From positions 1 to 42,957 of the forward strand of contig JAVBUR010000103.1 of NCBI GenBank assembly GCA_031555145.1: 42,957 nt of DNA, read 5' to 3'. The position numbers and the translations under genes are program-made. The notes under the pieces are model-generated. The model did not search any database. It was not told where the DNA came from and saw only the letters and a list, made by a program, of their open reading frames with translations. The stretch is from JAJDIA01 sp031555145. GTDB lineage: Bacteria; Bacteroidota; Bacteroidia; Bacteroidales; Tannerellaceae. Positions 16,652 through 26,180 of the stretch are shown here, one piece after another. Position 1 is the first letter of the stretch. The number at the start of each line of letters is the position of its first letter.

Positions 16652-17740
16652 ATGAAAAAGAGTTTAGTTGTTGTTACAACTTTGTTAGCGACACTCGGCG
16701 CTTGCGACTTTGCGCCACAGAACCAGTATACGGTAGAAGGAGTTTTAAGCGACTCTTCGGCCGATGGGAAAACGATCTATATCATGCGCTATGATGATAA
16801 TGCGCATATTGACAGTACGGTGATTGCTGACGGCAAGTTTGCCTTTCGCGGACGGGTGGATACGGCCGTTCTCTGTCGTATCGATATCTCCCGGGGTGAA
16901 TATGCAAATTTCATTTTGGAGAAAGGGAATATCCGGGTGAACCTGGAAGAACGCAACCAACCTTCCGGCACGCCTTTGAACGACGAACTGGCCGCCATTG
17001 TCGTCAGCACAGACAGCCTTATGGAAGTGATTAGTAAGAAACGGGAAGAGATGCAGGCACAATATAGCGATGAGTCGGAACTGCTGGAGCAGTGGCAAGT
17101 CTACATTAAACCGGTATGGGAAGGTGTGGAAGCGAGAGGGGAAGAACTCTACCGAAAACATAATAATGATGCCGTAGGCGAATACCTGATCCGCTCCGAA
17201 TACAACCTGCAAAGCAATCCGGCCAAGTGGGAAACCATTCTCAATAGTTTCGGCCCGTGGCTGAAATCGCGGCAGACGGTTCAAAACATGCTTGTACAAT
17301 TGGAGAACCTGAAGAAGTCCGCAGAAGGTCAACCGTTCATAGACGTGAAAGGGCAGGGCATGGACGGAAAGGATGCCTTCTTGTCTGATTATGTAGGCAA
17401 AGGTAACTATGTCCTGGTCGACTTCTGGGCAAGCTGGTGTGGCCCCTGTAAAGGCGAAGTCCCCAACCTGGCCAAGTTGCACCACCAATACAAAGGCAAA
17501 GGCTTCACCGTCCTCGGTCTCTTTGTCTGGGATGAAGTCGAAAACCTAAAACCCACCATGGAAGCCGAAAAAATGACCTGGCCGCAACTCATTGATTCCG
17601 AAAAGAATGCCACCGCCCTCTACGGTGTCAATGGCATCCCCGAAATCATCCTCTTTGCCCCCGACGGTACCATCCTCAAACGCGGTCTCCGTGGCGCCGC
17701 CATGATCCAAACCGTCAATGACCTAATGCAAGGAAAGTAA
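16652..17740 (+). CDS. DUF4369 / TlpA-like thioredoxin lipoprotein
   Basis: This encodes a 362-aa protein with a lipoprotein signal peptide (GAC, Cys18). Residues of about 25-115 match the DUF4369 beta domain that commonly precedes thioredoxin folds in Bacteroidetes. A helical middle segment follows, then a TlpA/AhpC-like thioredoxin domain from about 235 with active site WCGPC (about 262-266) and the cis-Pro region NGIPEI. It probably acts as a periplasmic thiol-disulfide oxidoreductase. It starts 13 bp after the ABC permease, so it is likely the last gene of the efflux operon. Its link to export is inferred from position. It converges with the GH43 gene, leaving only 8 bp between the stops. 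Confidence 0.9.
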   Translation: MKKSLVVVTTLLATLGACDFAPQNQYTVEGVLSDSSADGKTIYIMRYDDNAHIDSTVIADGKFAFRGRVDTAVLCRIDISRGEYANFILEKGNIRVNLEERNQPSGTPLNDELAAIVVSTDSLMEVISKKREEMQAQYSDESELLEQWQVYIKPVWEGVEARGEELYRKHNNDAVGEYLIRSEYNLQSNPAKWETILNSFGPWLKSRQTVQNMLVQLENLKKSAEGQPFIDVKGQGMDGKDAFLSDYVGKGNYVLVDFWASWCGPCKGEVPNLAKLHHQYKGKGFTVLGLFVWDEVENLKPTMEAEKMTWPQLIDSEKNATALYGVNGIPEIILFAPDGTILKRGLRGAAMIQTVNDLMQGK

Positions 17741-17748
17741 TCTTACTG

Positions 17749-20700
17749 CTATTTATGCGCGCAGGCACGTGGACAGGTGGCGTGCATCAGGTGTGCAATT
17801 TCATCGGCTGCCATAAAGCGGTCGTAGAGTTGTACGTTGGCGATGGAACCGGAGTAGTTTTCGGATCGTTCGCCGGATGAACCGATGCGGACCTCGCTGT
17901 TTTGGACGAAGAGCGTGAGCGGGAAACAACGGTCTAGGCGTCCGTCAACATATACATATTCGCACATGCCGTCGAAGGTCACCGTGAGGTGATGCCATTG
18001 ACCGGCTTCGGGTACTTCCCTGAAACCTACATCTACTGCTCCGTCGCCATGGGCTACAGCACCGTAATTGCTTTTTCCGTACATCATGGCTGTATACGAC
18101 GCTTGCAACATATCCTCGCGCGACGTCCAGGAAAGGATGCATTCGCCTACACCGACTTCCGGGTTATATACCCAGGCGGAAGCCGTATAGGGTGCATTCC
18201 ATCCCAGACTGGCAGGTGCGGGAACAGACAGTTTGAGGTAACCTTTGCCGTCGAGCAAGAGGGAACGGACACCGTCGGTCTCCGTGATTTCGGCTTTGCC
18301 TACGCGGATAAATTCACCGCCGAGGCTTCCTTCGTTCTTCACGGTAGCAGCCAGCAATCCGTCGGGTTGACCGGCTGCTTTCCAATCTACCAGCAGGCTG
18401 CCGGTAGAAGGTACACCGGGCCCTTCCGGCACTTCCTTATTCCGGTAGGCAGGTGTTTCAAAGAGCTGGTCGTAGACTTTCAGGTTCCAGATGGCGGCAA
18501 ACATGCCGGTCTTTTCAGCTCCCGTAACGGTGAGGCGGAGGTAACGGGCAACAGCTTGTCCGTCGTCAATCATCGGCGATCCGCTGGCGCGGTTGGCGGT
18601 ACGGTCGGCAAACGGCATCCAGTTCAGGCTGTCGGTTGAAGTGTCGATGCGGTATTGATAGTAGAAGGTGGGATATTCGAACTGGGTCATCACCCGGCGG
18701 ATATCCGTCGCCTTTCCCAGGTCGACGACGAGGGATTGGGGGAAAGTGGCATCGGCCGCTTTCCACATCGTACCGTTATTATCGTCTACAGCATAGCGGG
18801 GGAAGTAGGTCTGGTTGATACCGGTCGTATTATACCGGTTGGGCGGGGCTACCAGGTGGTAGTGGGAAGTGGCCGTTGCTTTGGCCTGGTAGGCGAGGTT
18901 GGGACAGGGGATCGTATTGGCTCCCAGGTAACCGATGCCATCGTGTCCGGCCTTCACCACTTCAAGTGTCTGGTTGTCGGAGAAGATCAGGCGGTCGGCA
19001 GCCACCTGGCGGAATTCTCCGCCGCTGCTGTGCGGGTTGTCGTGCCGGTGGTAGAGGATATAGTAGTTTCCGTCCTTTTCAACGACGGAGTTATGGCCGG
19101 GGCTGTCGATGGTGCCATCCGCCGAAGTAGACAGGATCGGATTGTTTTTCCCATACTGATACGGGCCGTGTGCTTCATCGGCCACCGCATAATGGACGGC
19201 ATACGTGCTCAACCGGCAGTCGCCCGAGGAGTACATCATCAGCCATTTGTCGCCTTTTCGGAGCGGATAGGCTGCTTCGAAGACATGCGGTAGCTGCTCC
19301 AGTGGCAGGTAGCCTTCGCGTTCGATCGTCATTGTCCGGGCGTCGATATCCGCCCAACCGAGACCACCAAACGAGGTACACCAGGTTCCAAACCAAGCCA
19401 GGTATTTATCCTTTCCGATGGAGATAAACTGGGCATCCAATGCCGGCAGGCGTTCTTTGCCGCTACCGACGGGGATCACCGGCTCGCCGTTGTTCACCGG
19501 TTTCCACGGCCCCACCGGGGTGTCGGATACATAGCCGTAGATATTGCAACCGAACTGGCAGTTTCCCATAAAGAAGTAATACTTCTCGTCGTCGCCCTGA
19601 TGCACGTCGGGCGCCCAACAGTTGGTGAGTCCTTCGGGCAGGTCGAGGTCCATCTCGTAGTTATACCAGTTGACGAAGTCTTTGCTGACCCATACCTGCG
19701 GTTCGCCCGAAGCTAGTTTGATACCGTCGGTGGTGGCGTATAGGTAGTAGGTGTCGCCAAACTTCTTCACGGTCGGGTCGGCAAAATAACCGGGCAACAG
19801 GGGATTGCCTGCGCCGGGCGTATTCCAGGCCGTGGGACGGCTGGCGACGGTTTGTATCACCTGGCTACCGCTTACTTTGAAGCGGTAGGGCCATTGGGCG
19901 TCGGGTTCGGGTTCCTTGCCCCAGCCTCCTGGGTTCATCCAATGTGCTTCGGGTGCGCCCATGACGACGAACCAGAGGTGTTCTATCAGTTCGCCTTTAG
20001 GGGTGGTAAATCGGATTTTACCTTGTTTGCTGCCGGCGGTTTCGCCATAAATCGTCTGCCCCGAACGGGTCACAGCTACGAAGCCGTATCGCCAGCCGGC
20101 CTTATCTGGTTGGACGGAGGCATAACCTTCCAGTCCCGCTTCTCCCTGGAAGTCGACGGAGGCCGTCTTACCCGGTGCGGGCACTTCGATGCGGATGGCA
20201 TTGAAGCCGTAGTTCTCCGGACACTTCGTTTGGGCGATGCGGAACCATCCGCCTTTCAGGGTATCGAGTTCAGTGAAGTAGCGGTTGGCATATGAGCGGG
20301 CCTCCCGGTGTGCATGGGTTAGGTCCCAGTTGATAAAATGGCGGCAAGCGTCGAACATCTCATCGCAGAAGGCAGCTTGTGAGAGTCCGCCTAACCGTTT
20401 GTAGGTGATCACCGGGTCTTCGCCCCGCTTTCCCTGACGGAAAAGTTCGGCAATCACGGGCAGTCCCCGCTTTTCGCACCAGTATTCCAATACGTAGGGA
20501 GAATGGTAGATATTGGCGAAATGCAGGTAGGCCTTGTGTGTTTGCTTCATATAGTCTACCCAGTGGTATTCTTCATCGGTCATCCAGAGCGGGTTGACCT
20601 GCCACAGCATCCACTGCGAGGCCATCTCGAAAAAACCGGTGCCACCCCAGGCTTCCCCTTCGCCGTCGCACATGATCTGTGCCTGGAAGCTATGGCCGAG

Positions 20701-21201
20701 TTCGTGGGCGATGCAGTTCAGTTTATAGTCTTGTATGCGGTTCGGGGCTACCCAGAGGGCGCCGATGGTCTGGTCATAGTCTCCGCCGTAAGCTGTGCCT
20801 TCGAGCGAGTAGTTGATCATCACCATCATCCGGTATTGCTCACTCTTGGAACCGGGCTTGACAAACTGAAGGGTGTCGCGGAAGTACTGGTAGAAGCGTT
20901 CGAGTTTGTCCAACAGGTTAGGCAGGTCTACCTTCATAGGCTTCCCTTCCAGTGCGGGCGGATTGGCCAGGTCGCTGCCAAAACCTTTTTCCCAGAAGAC
21001 GACGAAGTTGTCGGTACAGGCCATGCGGTGATAGCTCCATTTGCTTTCCGGGTCTTGCAGGTCCATCGACTGCAGGTCTTTGGGGATAAAGATCGCCTTG
21101 CCGGCGGGGAGTTCAACAGGCTTGGCCGGTTGTGCGGCCAGGTGATTGGCTGACAAGAGCAGGCATGCCAATCCGGCGGTTATGATATGTTGTATCTTCA
21201 T
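17749..21201 (-). CDS. Secreted metallopeptidase-like / GH43 / F5-8C / LamG protein
   Basis: This encodes a protein of about 1150 aa. The ATG at 21201 is preferred because it starts directly with a signal peptide (MKIQHIITAG...AAQ); an upstream in-frame start at 21276 would put 25 residues before it. Four parts are visible. About 20-415 is a zinc-metallopeptidase-like region with HELGH (about 166-170) and a downstream FFEMASQW whose Glu may be the third ligand. About 465-760 is a GH43 five-blade propeller with the acidic residues in FADPT, ALDAQF and HVFEAAY. About 770-912 is an F5/8 type C (CBM32-like) domain. About 930-1140 is a LamG-like jelly roll. GH43 enzymes mostly cut arabinan, xylan or galactan side chains. 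It follows susD by 104 bp and is probably the enzyme of this locus. Confidence 0.88.
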   Translation of the reverse strand: MKIQHIITAGLACLLLSANHLAAQPAKPVELPAGKAIFIPKDLQSMDLQDPESKWSYHRMACTDNFVVFWEKGFGSDLANPPALEGKPMKVDLPNLLDKLERFYQYFRDTLQFVKPGSKSEQYRMMVMINYSLEGTAYGGDYDQTIGALWVAPNRIQDYKLNCIAHELGHSFQAQIMCDGEGEAWGGTGFFEMASQWMLWQVNPLWMTDEEYHWVDYMKQTHKAYLHFANIYHSPYVLEYWCEKRGLPVIAELFRQGKRGEDPVITYKRLGGLSQAAFCDEMFDACRHFINWDLTHAHREARSYANRYFTELDTLKGGWFRIAQTKCPENYGFNAIRIEVPAPGKTASVDFQGEAGLEGYASVQPDKAGWRYGFVAVTRSGQTIYGETAGSKQGKIRFTTPKGELIEHLWFVVMGAPEAHWMNPGGWGKEPEPDAQWPYRFKVSGSQVIQTVASRPTAWNTPGAGNPLLPGYFADPTVKKFGDTYYLYATTDGIKLASGEPQVWVSKDFVNWYNYEMDLDLPEGLTNCWAPDVHQGDDEKYYFFMGNCQFGCNIYGYVSDTPVGPWKPVNNGEPVIPVGSGKERLPALDAQFISIGKDKYLAWFGTWCTSFGGLGWADIDARTMTIEREGYLPLEQLPHVFEAAYPLRKGDKWLMMYSSGDCRLSTYAVHYAVADEAHGPYQYGKNNPILSTSADGTIDSPGHNSVVEKDGNYYILYHRHDNPHSSGGEFRQVAADRLIFSDNQTLEVVKAGHDGIGYLGANTIPCPNLAYQAKATATSHYHLVAPPNRYNTTGINQTYFPRYAVDDNNGTMWKAADATFPQSLVVDLGKATDIRRVMTQFEYPTFYYQYRIDTSTDSLNWMPFADRTANRASGSPMIDDGQAVARYLRLTVTGAEKTGMFAAIWNLKVYDQLFETPAYRNKEVPEGPGVPSTGSLLVDWKAAGQPDGLLAATVKNEGSLGGEFIRVGKAEITETDGVRSLLLDGKGYLKLSVPAPASLGWNAPYTASAWVYNPEVGVGECILSWTSREDMLQASYTAMMYGKSNYGAVAHGDGAVDVGFREVPEAGQWHHLTVTFDGMCEYVYVDGRLDRCFPLTLFVQNSEVRIGSSGERSENYSGSIANVQLYDRFMAADEIAHLMHATCPRACAHK

Positions 21202-21241
21202 TTCCTGCTGTAAGGGGTTACTGATTATGTATGAATAGAGA

Positions 21242-21285
21242 AAGAAAGGAATGAACAATTGTCGAACCCTGTTCATCCCTTTCTT
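21242..21285 (-). terminator. Hairpin between susD-like and GH43 genes
   Basis: The arms at 21242-21257 and 21270-21285 pair over 16 bp with one mismatch and a 12-nt loop. It lies just after the SusD stop on the minus strand and about 40 bp before the GH43 start. The following minus-strand bases are only partly T-rich, so it may be a partial terminator or an RNA processing or stability element rather than a full stop. Confidence 0.5.
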
Positions 21286-21305
21286 GTTTATTTAGGTGTC
21301 AATAC

Positions 21306-22769
21306 TTACGGAACAAATACCGGCACCTTGCTCGGGTCGGGGTTCTGTACCATCAGTGAGTTGTTGATCATTTCCTTTTCAGGGATCATCATGATCAGTT
21401 TGTTGGAATTGGCCGGTTGGCTGATATCAAAATAGAAGCCCATAGCTGTCGTGTTGTTGATCGGCTTCTGGAGACGCAGGATGTCAAAGAAATCTAACCC
21501 TTCACCCCACATTTCCTTCCGGCGTTCGAGCAGGACGGCATTGATTAGGTCAGCCTGTGTGGTAGCTGTCGTTACGGCAGCACCTCTTTCCTGTTGCAGT
21601 TGGTTCAGTACGCTCTTAGCAGTAGCGACATCACCTGCACGGGCTGCACATTCGGCTTCGACCAGGTACATTTCAGCAGCACGCATATCGAACAGGTCGC
21701 CATAAGGGCCGGCGTCTCTCAGTTCGAGGAACTTGGTAGCGGCATATTTGCCTTCATACAACGGGTTCGGGATGGTCAGGTTACGCGGGTCGTCCTTCAT
21801 GATGGTTTCTACGAAATAATTCACTGGGATGAACATTTCAGCTTGCCACGGAGCATTGTTCTGTCCGAAGTCAAACCAGCAGGCATGTGAATCATACCAC
21901 CAGTAGTCTTGTGCGGTCTGTACATAACCCAGGACCCATTCCTTATTCATGGTAGAGAAACCGGCTTTGTAGTCATCCATCGACATCAGGCTGTAGGAAG
22001 TGCGGATCTTGTTGGCATATTTCTGTCCTTCCGACCAGTTGTTCATGGTCAGGTATACGTTAGCTAACAGGAAGTTCACTACATCTTTGTTGTAATATTC
22101 CTTGGTGGGGCGTGAGTAGTTTGCCAACAATCCTTCGGCTTCTTTCAGGTCGCTTACGATTTGTTGGTATACTTCTTCTACGGTTGCTCTGGCCAGTGGT
22201 TCCACGCTGGGCTCCAGATACAAAGGAACGCCGGGGTGGCTCTTCGCAATGATGTAGGTGTGCTGATAGAAACGAACCAGGTTGAAATAGCATCTGGCAC
22301 GCAAAGCCAATGCCTGTCCTTTGATCTCGCCTTTCTCATCTTCGTCACCGGATACGTTTTCGATATTGGCAATGACGACATTGGCATTACTGATGATTTT
22401 ATACATGGCATTCCACATATTTTTGGGAACAGGCTGTGTGCCATCATAACGTTGTACGGCAAACTGGGTGAAGAACCACAAGTCGCCCGGCTGTTCGTCG
22501 TTGATCATCAAGTCCGAGCTTGTGGCTGAAGATACTGCCATGATCCCTTCGGGGCTGTAGAAGTTGACACCATATCCGGCGCCATCGCGTATGCTTCTGT
22601 AAGTACCGGTCAGTACGGCACGCAGACCATCCATGTTGGTGATAATCTGGGCATCGGCCAATTGTCCTGTAGGCGCCGTGTCCAGGAACCCATCGCAACT
22701 TGACAGGCATACCAATACTGCCACCAGTGACGCCACGTATTTTTTAGTGAAATTATATGTCGTTTTCAT
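21306..22769 (-). CDS. SusD/RagB-family nutrient-binding lipoprotein
   Basis: This encodes a 487-aa lipoprotein (CLSSC, lipid Cys25) exposed at the outer membrane, where SusD proteins cap the SusC barrel and bind the glycan. Typical family features are visible: the N-terminal FLDTAPTGQL segment, TPR-like helices with ALRARCYFNLVRFYQ (about residues 154-168), a RPTKEYYNKDVVNFLLANVYL stretch in two parts, and the C-terminal LLERRKEMWGEGLDFFDILRL motif. It starts 6 bp after the SusC stop, so the two are co-transcribed. Substrate specificity cannot be read from the sequence. Confidence 0.95.
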   Translation of the reverse strand: MKTTYNFTKKYVASLVAVLVCLSSCDGFLDTAPTGQLADAQIITNMDGLRAVLTGTYRSIRDGAGYGVNFYSPEGIMAVSSATSSDLMINDEQPGDLWFFTQFAVQRYDGTQPVPKNMWNAMYKIISNANVVIANIENVSGDEDEKGEIKGQALALRARCYFNLVRFYQHTYIIAKSHPGVPLYLEPSVEPLARATVEEVYQQIVSDLKEAEGLLANYSRPTKEYYNKDVVNFLLANVYLTMNNWSEGQKYANKIRTSYSLMSMDDYKAGFSTMNKEWVLGYVQTAQDYWWYDSHACWFDFGQNNAPWQAEMFIPVNYFVETIMKDDPRNLTIPNPLYEGKYAATKFLELRDAGPYGDLFDMRAAEMYLVEAECAARAGDVATAKSVLNQLQQERGAAVTTATTQADLINAVLLERRKEMWGEGLDFFDILRLQKPINNTTAMGFYFDISQPANSNKLIMMIPEKEMINNSLMVQNPDPSKVPVFVP

Positions 22770-22775
22770 GAGCTA

Positions 22776-25700
22776 TTAGAATTGAATGTTTATACCGAAG
22801 TTATACGTTTTCAGCGTAGGTACGCCAGAATCGCCGTCGACTACACCACCGGCAATATTTTTACCATTATTAGCCGCACTGAAGTTTTCGGGGTCAGAAC
22901 CGTGTTTGGCCATAGCACCGACTGTGAACAGGTTGTCGCCCTTGAAGTAAAGACGCAGTGTGTTCATGCCGAGTTTGTTGGTGATTGCTTTCGGAATGGT
23001 ATATCCTATGATCACGTTTCTCAATCTCAGGTAGTCGTTATTGAAGACGAACTTGTCGCTGTAACGGGCATACGAACTGGCGTTGAAGCACTGGTAGGTA
23101 TAAATCTTGGCTACATTGGTGATGTCGCCCGGTTTTTGCCATCTGTCGTCCAATACGTCGTAAGCAGCAAAATTTTCACGCAATACGGAACTTTCACCGT
23201 AGTTGTAGTCATAGGCAATGCCACCGATGCTGTAGTACAACATGAAGGAGAGGTCGATACCTTTGTATCTGAAAGAGTTGGTCAAGCTACCATACACATC
23301 TGGCAGGGTGGAGCCTACGTTCATACGCTGCTGGTCGGTGTTCACTTCGTTATAGTTTTCTGTCTTTTCTCTTCCGGTTACATTACCGTTTGTATCAAAG
23401 GTTTGTTTCCACCAACGGTTACGCCCGTTATCAGGATTCACATCTGCCCACAGGGGCGCATACATGTCGTATCTGGAGCTTCCTTCTTTCCATTTGAAAT
23501 AAGCAACACCTACGTTGAATGTTTCTTCTTTCGACGGCAGACGGGTGATCTCGTTCTTATAATGGGTAGCATTCAGGTTGATGGTCCAGTCGAAATCTTT
23601 TGTCTTGATAGCCTGGTAGTTCAGGTCAATTTCCCAACCTACGTTCTGGATGTCGCCGATGTTTTCCATAATAGACTGCATACCGGTAGATGGAGCCAAT
23701 GGACGGGCCAGTAACAAGTTCTTTGATTTACGTTTAAATACTTCGAATGATCCGTTCAGGCGGTCGAACAAAGCGAATTCAATACCGGCATTCGACTGGA
23801 TATTGGTTTCCCATGTAATACCCGGGTTAGCCAACTGATCCTGTACGACACCGAATCTGCCTGAATAGCTGGCGTTACTTGGTGTATATAAGCCCATGTA
23901 CGGATAGTAACCTACGTTGTCATTACCTACTTCCCCATAGCTGGCTTTCAGTTTCAGGTTGTTCAACCAGGAAGAAGTACTTTCCATGAAGCTTTCCTGT
24001 GTAAGTCTCCAAGATGCACCTACCGACCAGAATGTCCCCCAACGGTTATCTACGTCGAAACGGGAAGAACCGTCGGAACGAAGGCTGCCGGAGATGTAAT
24101 ATCTGTCTTTATAGTCATAGTTTAAACGTCCGAAGTAGCTTAACAATGCATAACTGTCGCCACCCGACCATGCGGTAGGATCTTCAGAAGCCAGTGATAT
24201 TTCTTTGAAAGAAACCAGGTCAAGACCTTTACGGTAAGCGCCGAAACCATTAGTGGTATATTTGTAGGCTTCCTGTCCTAATAATACACTTACATGATGG
24301 TCTTCGAATGTTTTGTCGTAGTTCAACACGTTACTGAATGTGTGTGAGGTATTGCGGTAAGCCGAACGATCTACAGAACCTTCCGAAGCCACCAACTGGT
24401 CTTCACGGGCCGGGCTTCTCCAGTTGTTATAGTACCAGCTTTGCAACTGATATGAATAAACGGTTTTGAACGTCAATTCGGGCAGGATGTTAAATGTCGC
24501 ACCGGAAACAGTCTGAACGTTATCGTTCCAATTCTTCACGGCTTCGCTGAGTGAACCGAAAGCACTCCATCTCGGCCACCAGGCACGTCCGTTGTACCAA
24601 CCTTCGTCAATCGCTTTTTTCTGGCTGTATTGGTTGATGGCATATTCATTCTTTTCATGATCCCACAGATATGCGGAATATTCAGAAGGCAATGTACGGA
24701 ATACACGGGCAGCGAATCCTCCATTGTAGTTCGTGCTGGAAGTATACATAATGCTGTTGTCAATAGACAACCATTTGTTTACCGTCGTGTTCAATACGGC
24801 TCTACCGGTGAAACGTTTGAAATGGTCAGTCAGGAATACACCCTTGTCATCGAGCATAGAGAAAGAAACGAAATAGTTGTTCTTGTCACCCAATGCACCG
24901 CTCATGTCGATACCATAATCCTGTTTCAGGCGATGCGAGAAAGCCTGTCCGAAGATATCTTCTTCCCACAAACGTTTGGCTTCCGGTTTGATCTTTCCGT
25001 CCAGGCCTACAGGGTAGTCCATGTTCCAACCGGATTTGAAGTTGCGTTTTGTACCGTTATGGTCGGTATAGGGAGTAGAGTTCCAGTATACGCGCGATAC
25101 GTTATCATGTGCATATTGTCTGGCGGCAGCATCGTTGTAGTCCAAGAAGTCGATAGCGTCGTTATACAAACCTTCGAAGCTCAGTTCCCACTGTTTGGAA
25201 GCAGATACTTTTTCGGGGAATTTGACAGCGAAGTCACTCGTACTCCAGGTTGCGCGGACGTTGATCGTCGTCTTACCGGCTTTACCTTTCTTGGTGGTGA
25301 TCAGGATGACACCGTTACCTGCACGCGAACCATATAGTGACGTAGAGGCGGCGTCTTTCAATACGGTGATTGATTCGATATCCGAATACGATAGTGAATT
25401 CAGGGGCACATCCGAAGGAACGCCGTCGATTACATACAACGGGTTACTGTTGGCTGTCATAGAACCCAAACCGCGAATAACGATCATACCGTCTTCACCC
25501 GGACGTCCGGAGTTATTGATAACCTGTACACCGGCCGAGAGACCCTGCAAACCCTGTGTGATATTACTCGGCTGCAAGGCTTGCAGCTTTTCAGTATCCA
25601 CCACAGAAGCAGATCCTGTGAAAGATGATTTCTTGGTAACACCGTAAGCTGTTACGATCACAGCGTCGATCATTTGTGTATCTTCAATCAGTTGAGTGGT

Positions 25701-26057
25701 GAAAGTGGTCTGGCTACCTACCGTGAATTCTACAGTCTTATATCCCAGGTATGTCATGTGAATCACAGCCTGCCTGCCGCTTACCTGAAGTGTGTAGCGA
25801 CCATCCAGATCGGAAGCCGTACCGGTGGTCGAACCTTTTTCCATCACACTCACACCGATCAGTGGCTCATTCTGCTCATCCACTACTTTACCGGTGATGG
25901 TGATTCTGTTTTGTTGTGCTTCTGCGGTTATTTCATTGTCACCCGCCACGCCGGTTGCCCCAAGTGGCCCTGAACCCATCATGGAAAACAACAAGGCACA
26001 TGTCATCACCTGACCGAACCTGTGCTTGTAGTTTTGTTTTTTTGGTTTTCCTCTCAT
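22776..26057 (-). CDS. SusC/RagA-family TonB-dependent outer-membrane transporter
   Basis: This encodes a 1093-aa protein. A long signal peptide (about 1-40) is followed by a carboxypeptidase-regulatory-like domain (ITGKVVDEQNEPLIGVSV to about residue 130), a TonB-box-like segment (MIDAVIVTAYG), a plug with GRPGEDGMIVIRGLGSM and NPLYVIDGVP, and a 22-strand barrel ending NFGINIQF with the C-terminal Phe. The length fits a standard SusC protein with no N-terminal STN signalling domain, so it probably does not signal to an anti-sigma factor through that route. It is the first gene of the three-gene locus. No dedicated regulator gene (hybrid two-component, SusR or ECF sigma) is adjacent. Confidence 0.95.
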   Translation of the reverse strand: MRGKPKKQNYKHRFGQVMTCALLFSMMGSGPLGATGVAGDNEITAEAQQNRITITGKVVDEQNEPLIGVSVMEKGSTTGTASDLDGRYTLQVSGRQAVIHMTYLGYKTVEFTVGSQTTFTTQLIEDTQMIDAVIVTAYGVTKKSSFTGSASVVDTEKLQALQPSNITQGLQGLSAGVQVINNSGRPGEDGMIVIRGLGSMTANSNPLYVIDGVPSDVPLNSLSYSDIESITVLKDAASTSLYGSRAGNGVILITTKKGKAGKTTINVRATWSTSDFAVKFPEKVSASKQWELSFEGLYNDAIDFLDYNDAAARQYAHDNVSRVYWNSTPYTDHNGTKRNFKSGWNMDYPVGLDGKIKPEAKRLWEEDIFGQAFSHRLKQDYGIDMSGALGDKNNYFVSFSMLDDKGVFLTDHFKRFTGRAVLNTTVNKWLSIDNSIMYTSSTNYNGGFAARVFRTLPSEYSAYLWDHEKNEYAINQYSQKKAIDEGWYNGRAWWPRWSAFGSLSEAVKNWNDNVQTVSGATFNILPELTFKTVYSYQLQSWYYNNWRSPAREDQLVASEGSVDRSAYRNTSHTFSNVLNYDKTFEDHHVSVLLGQEAYKYTTNGFGAYRKGLDLVSFKEISLASEDPTAWSGGDSYALLSYFGRLNYDYKDRYYISGSLRSDGSSRFDVDNRWGTFWSVGASWRLTQESFMESTSSWLNNLKLKASYGEVGNDNVGYYPYMGLYTPSNASYSGRFGVVQDQLANPGITWETNIQSNAGIEFALFDRLNGSFEVFKRKSKNLLLARPLAPSTGMQSIMENIGDIQNVGWEIDLNYQAIKTKDFDWTINLNATHYKNEITRLPSKEETFNVGVAYFKWKEGSSRYDMYAPLWADVNPDNGRNRWWKQTFDTNGNVTGREKTENYNEVNTDQQRMNVGSTLPDVYGSLTNSFRYKGIDLSFMLYYSIGGIAYDYNYGESSVLRENFAAYDVLDDRWQKPGDITNVAKIYTYQCFNASSYARYSDKFVFNNDYLRLRNVIIGYTIPKAITNKLGMNTLRLYFKGDNLFTVGAMAKHGSDPENFSAANNGKNIAGGVVDGDSGVPTLKTYNFGINIQF

Positions 26058-26131
26058 GATCTACTAAATTTAAAGTTACTATTCTGATTTAAGTTCTCAT
26101 ATTCGCTCTTATCTCTCGATGTGGTTAACGT

Positions 26132-26143
26132 CCTTTCGAAAGG
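26132..26143. promoter_or_regulatory. 12-bp palindrome upstream of susC-like gene
   Basis: CCTTTCGAAAGG is a perfect palindrome, and GGTTAAC occurs on both sides of its centre at 26123-26129 and 26142-26148. It lies about 75-90 bp upstream of the SusC start and would be an operator or leader-RNA hairpin for the locus. No known regulator is assigned to it. Confidence 0.4.
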
Positions 26144-26180
26144 TTAACATATTTTCATGATTGCAAATTAAGCGAGAACC

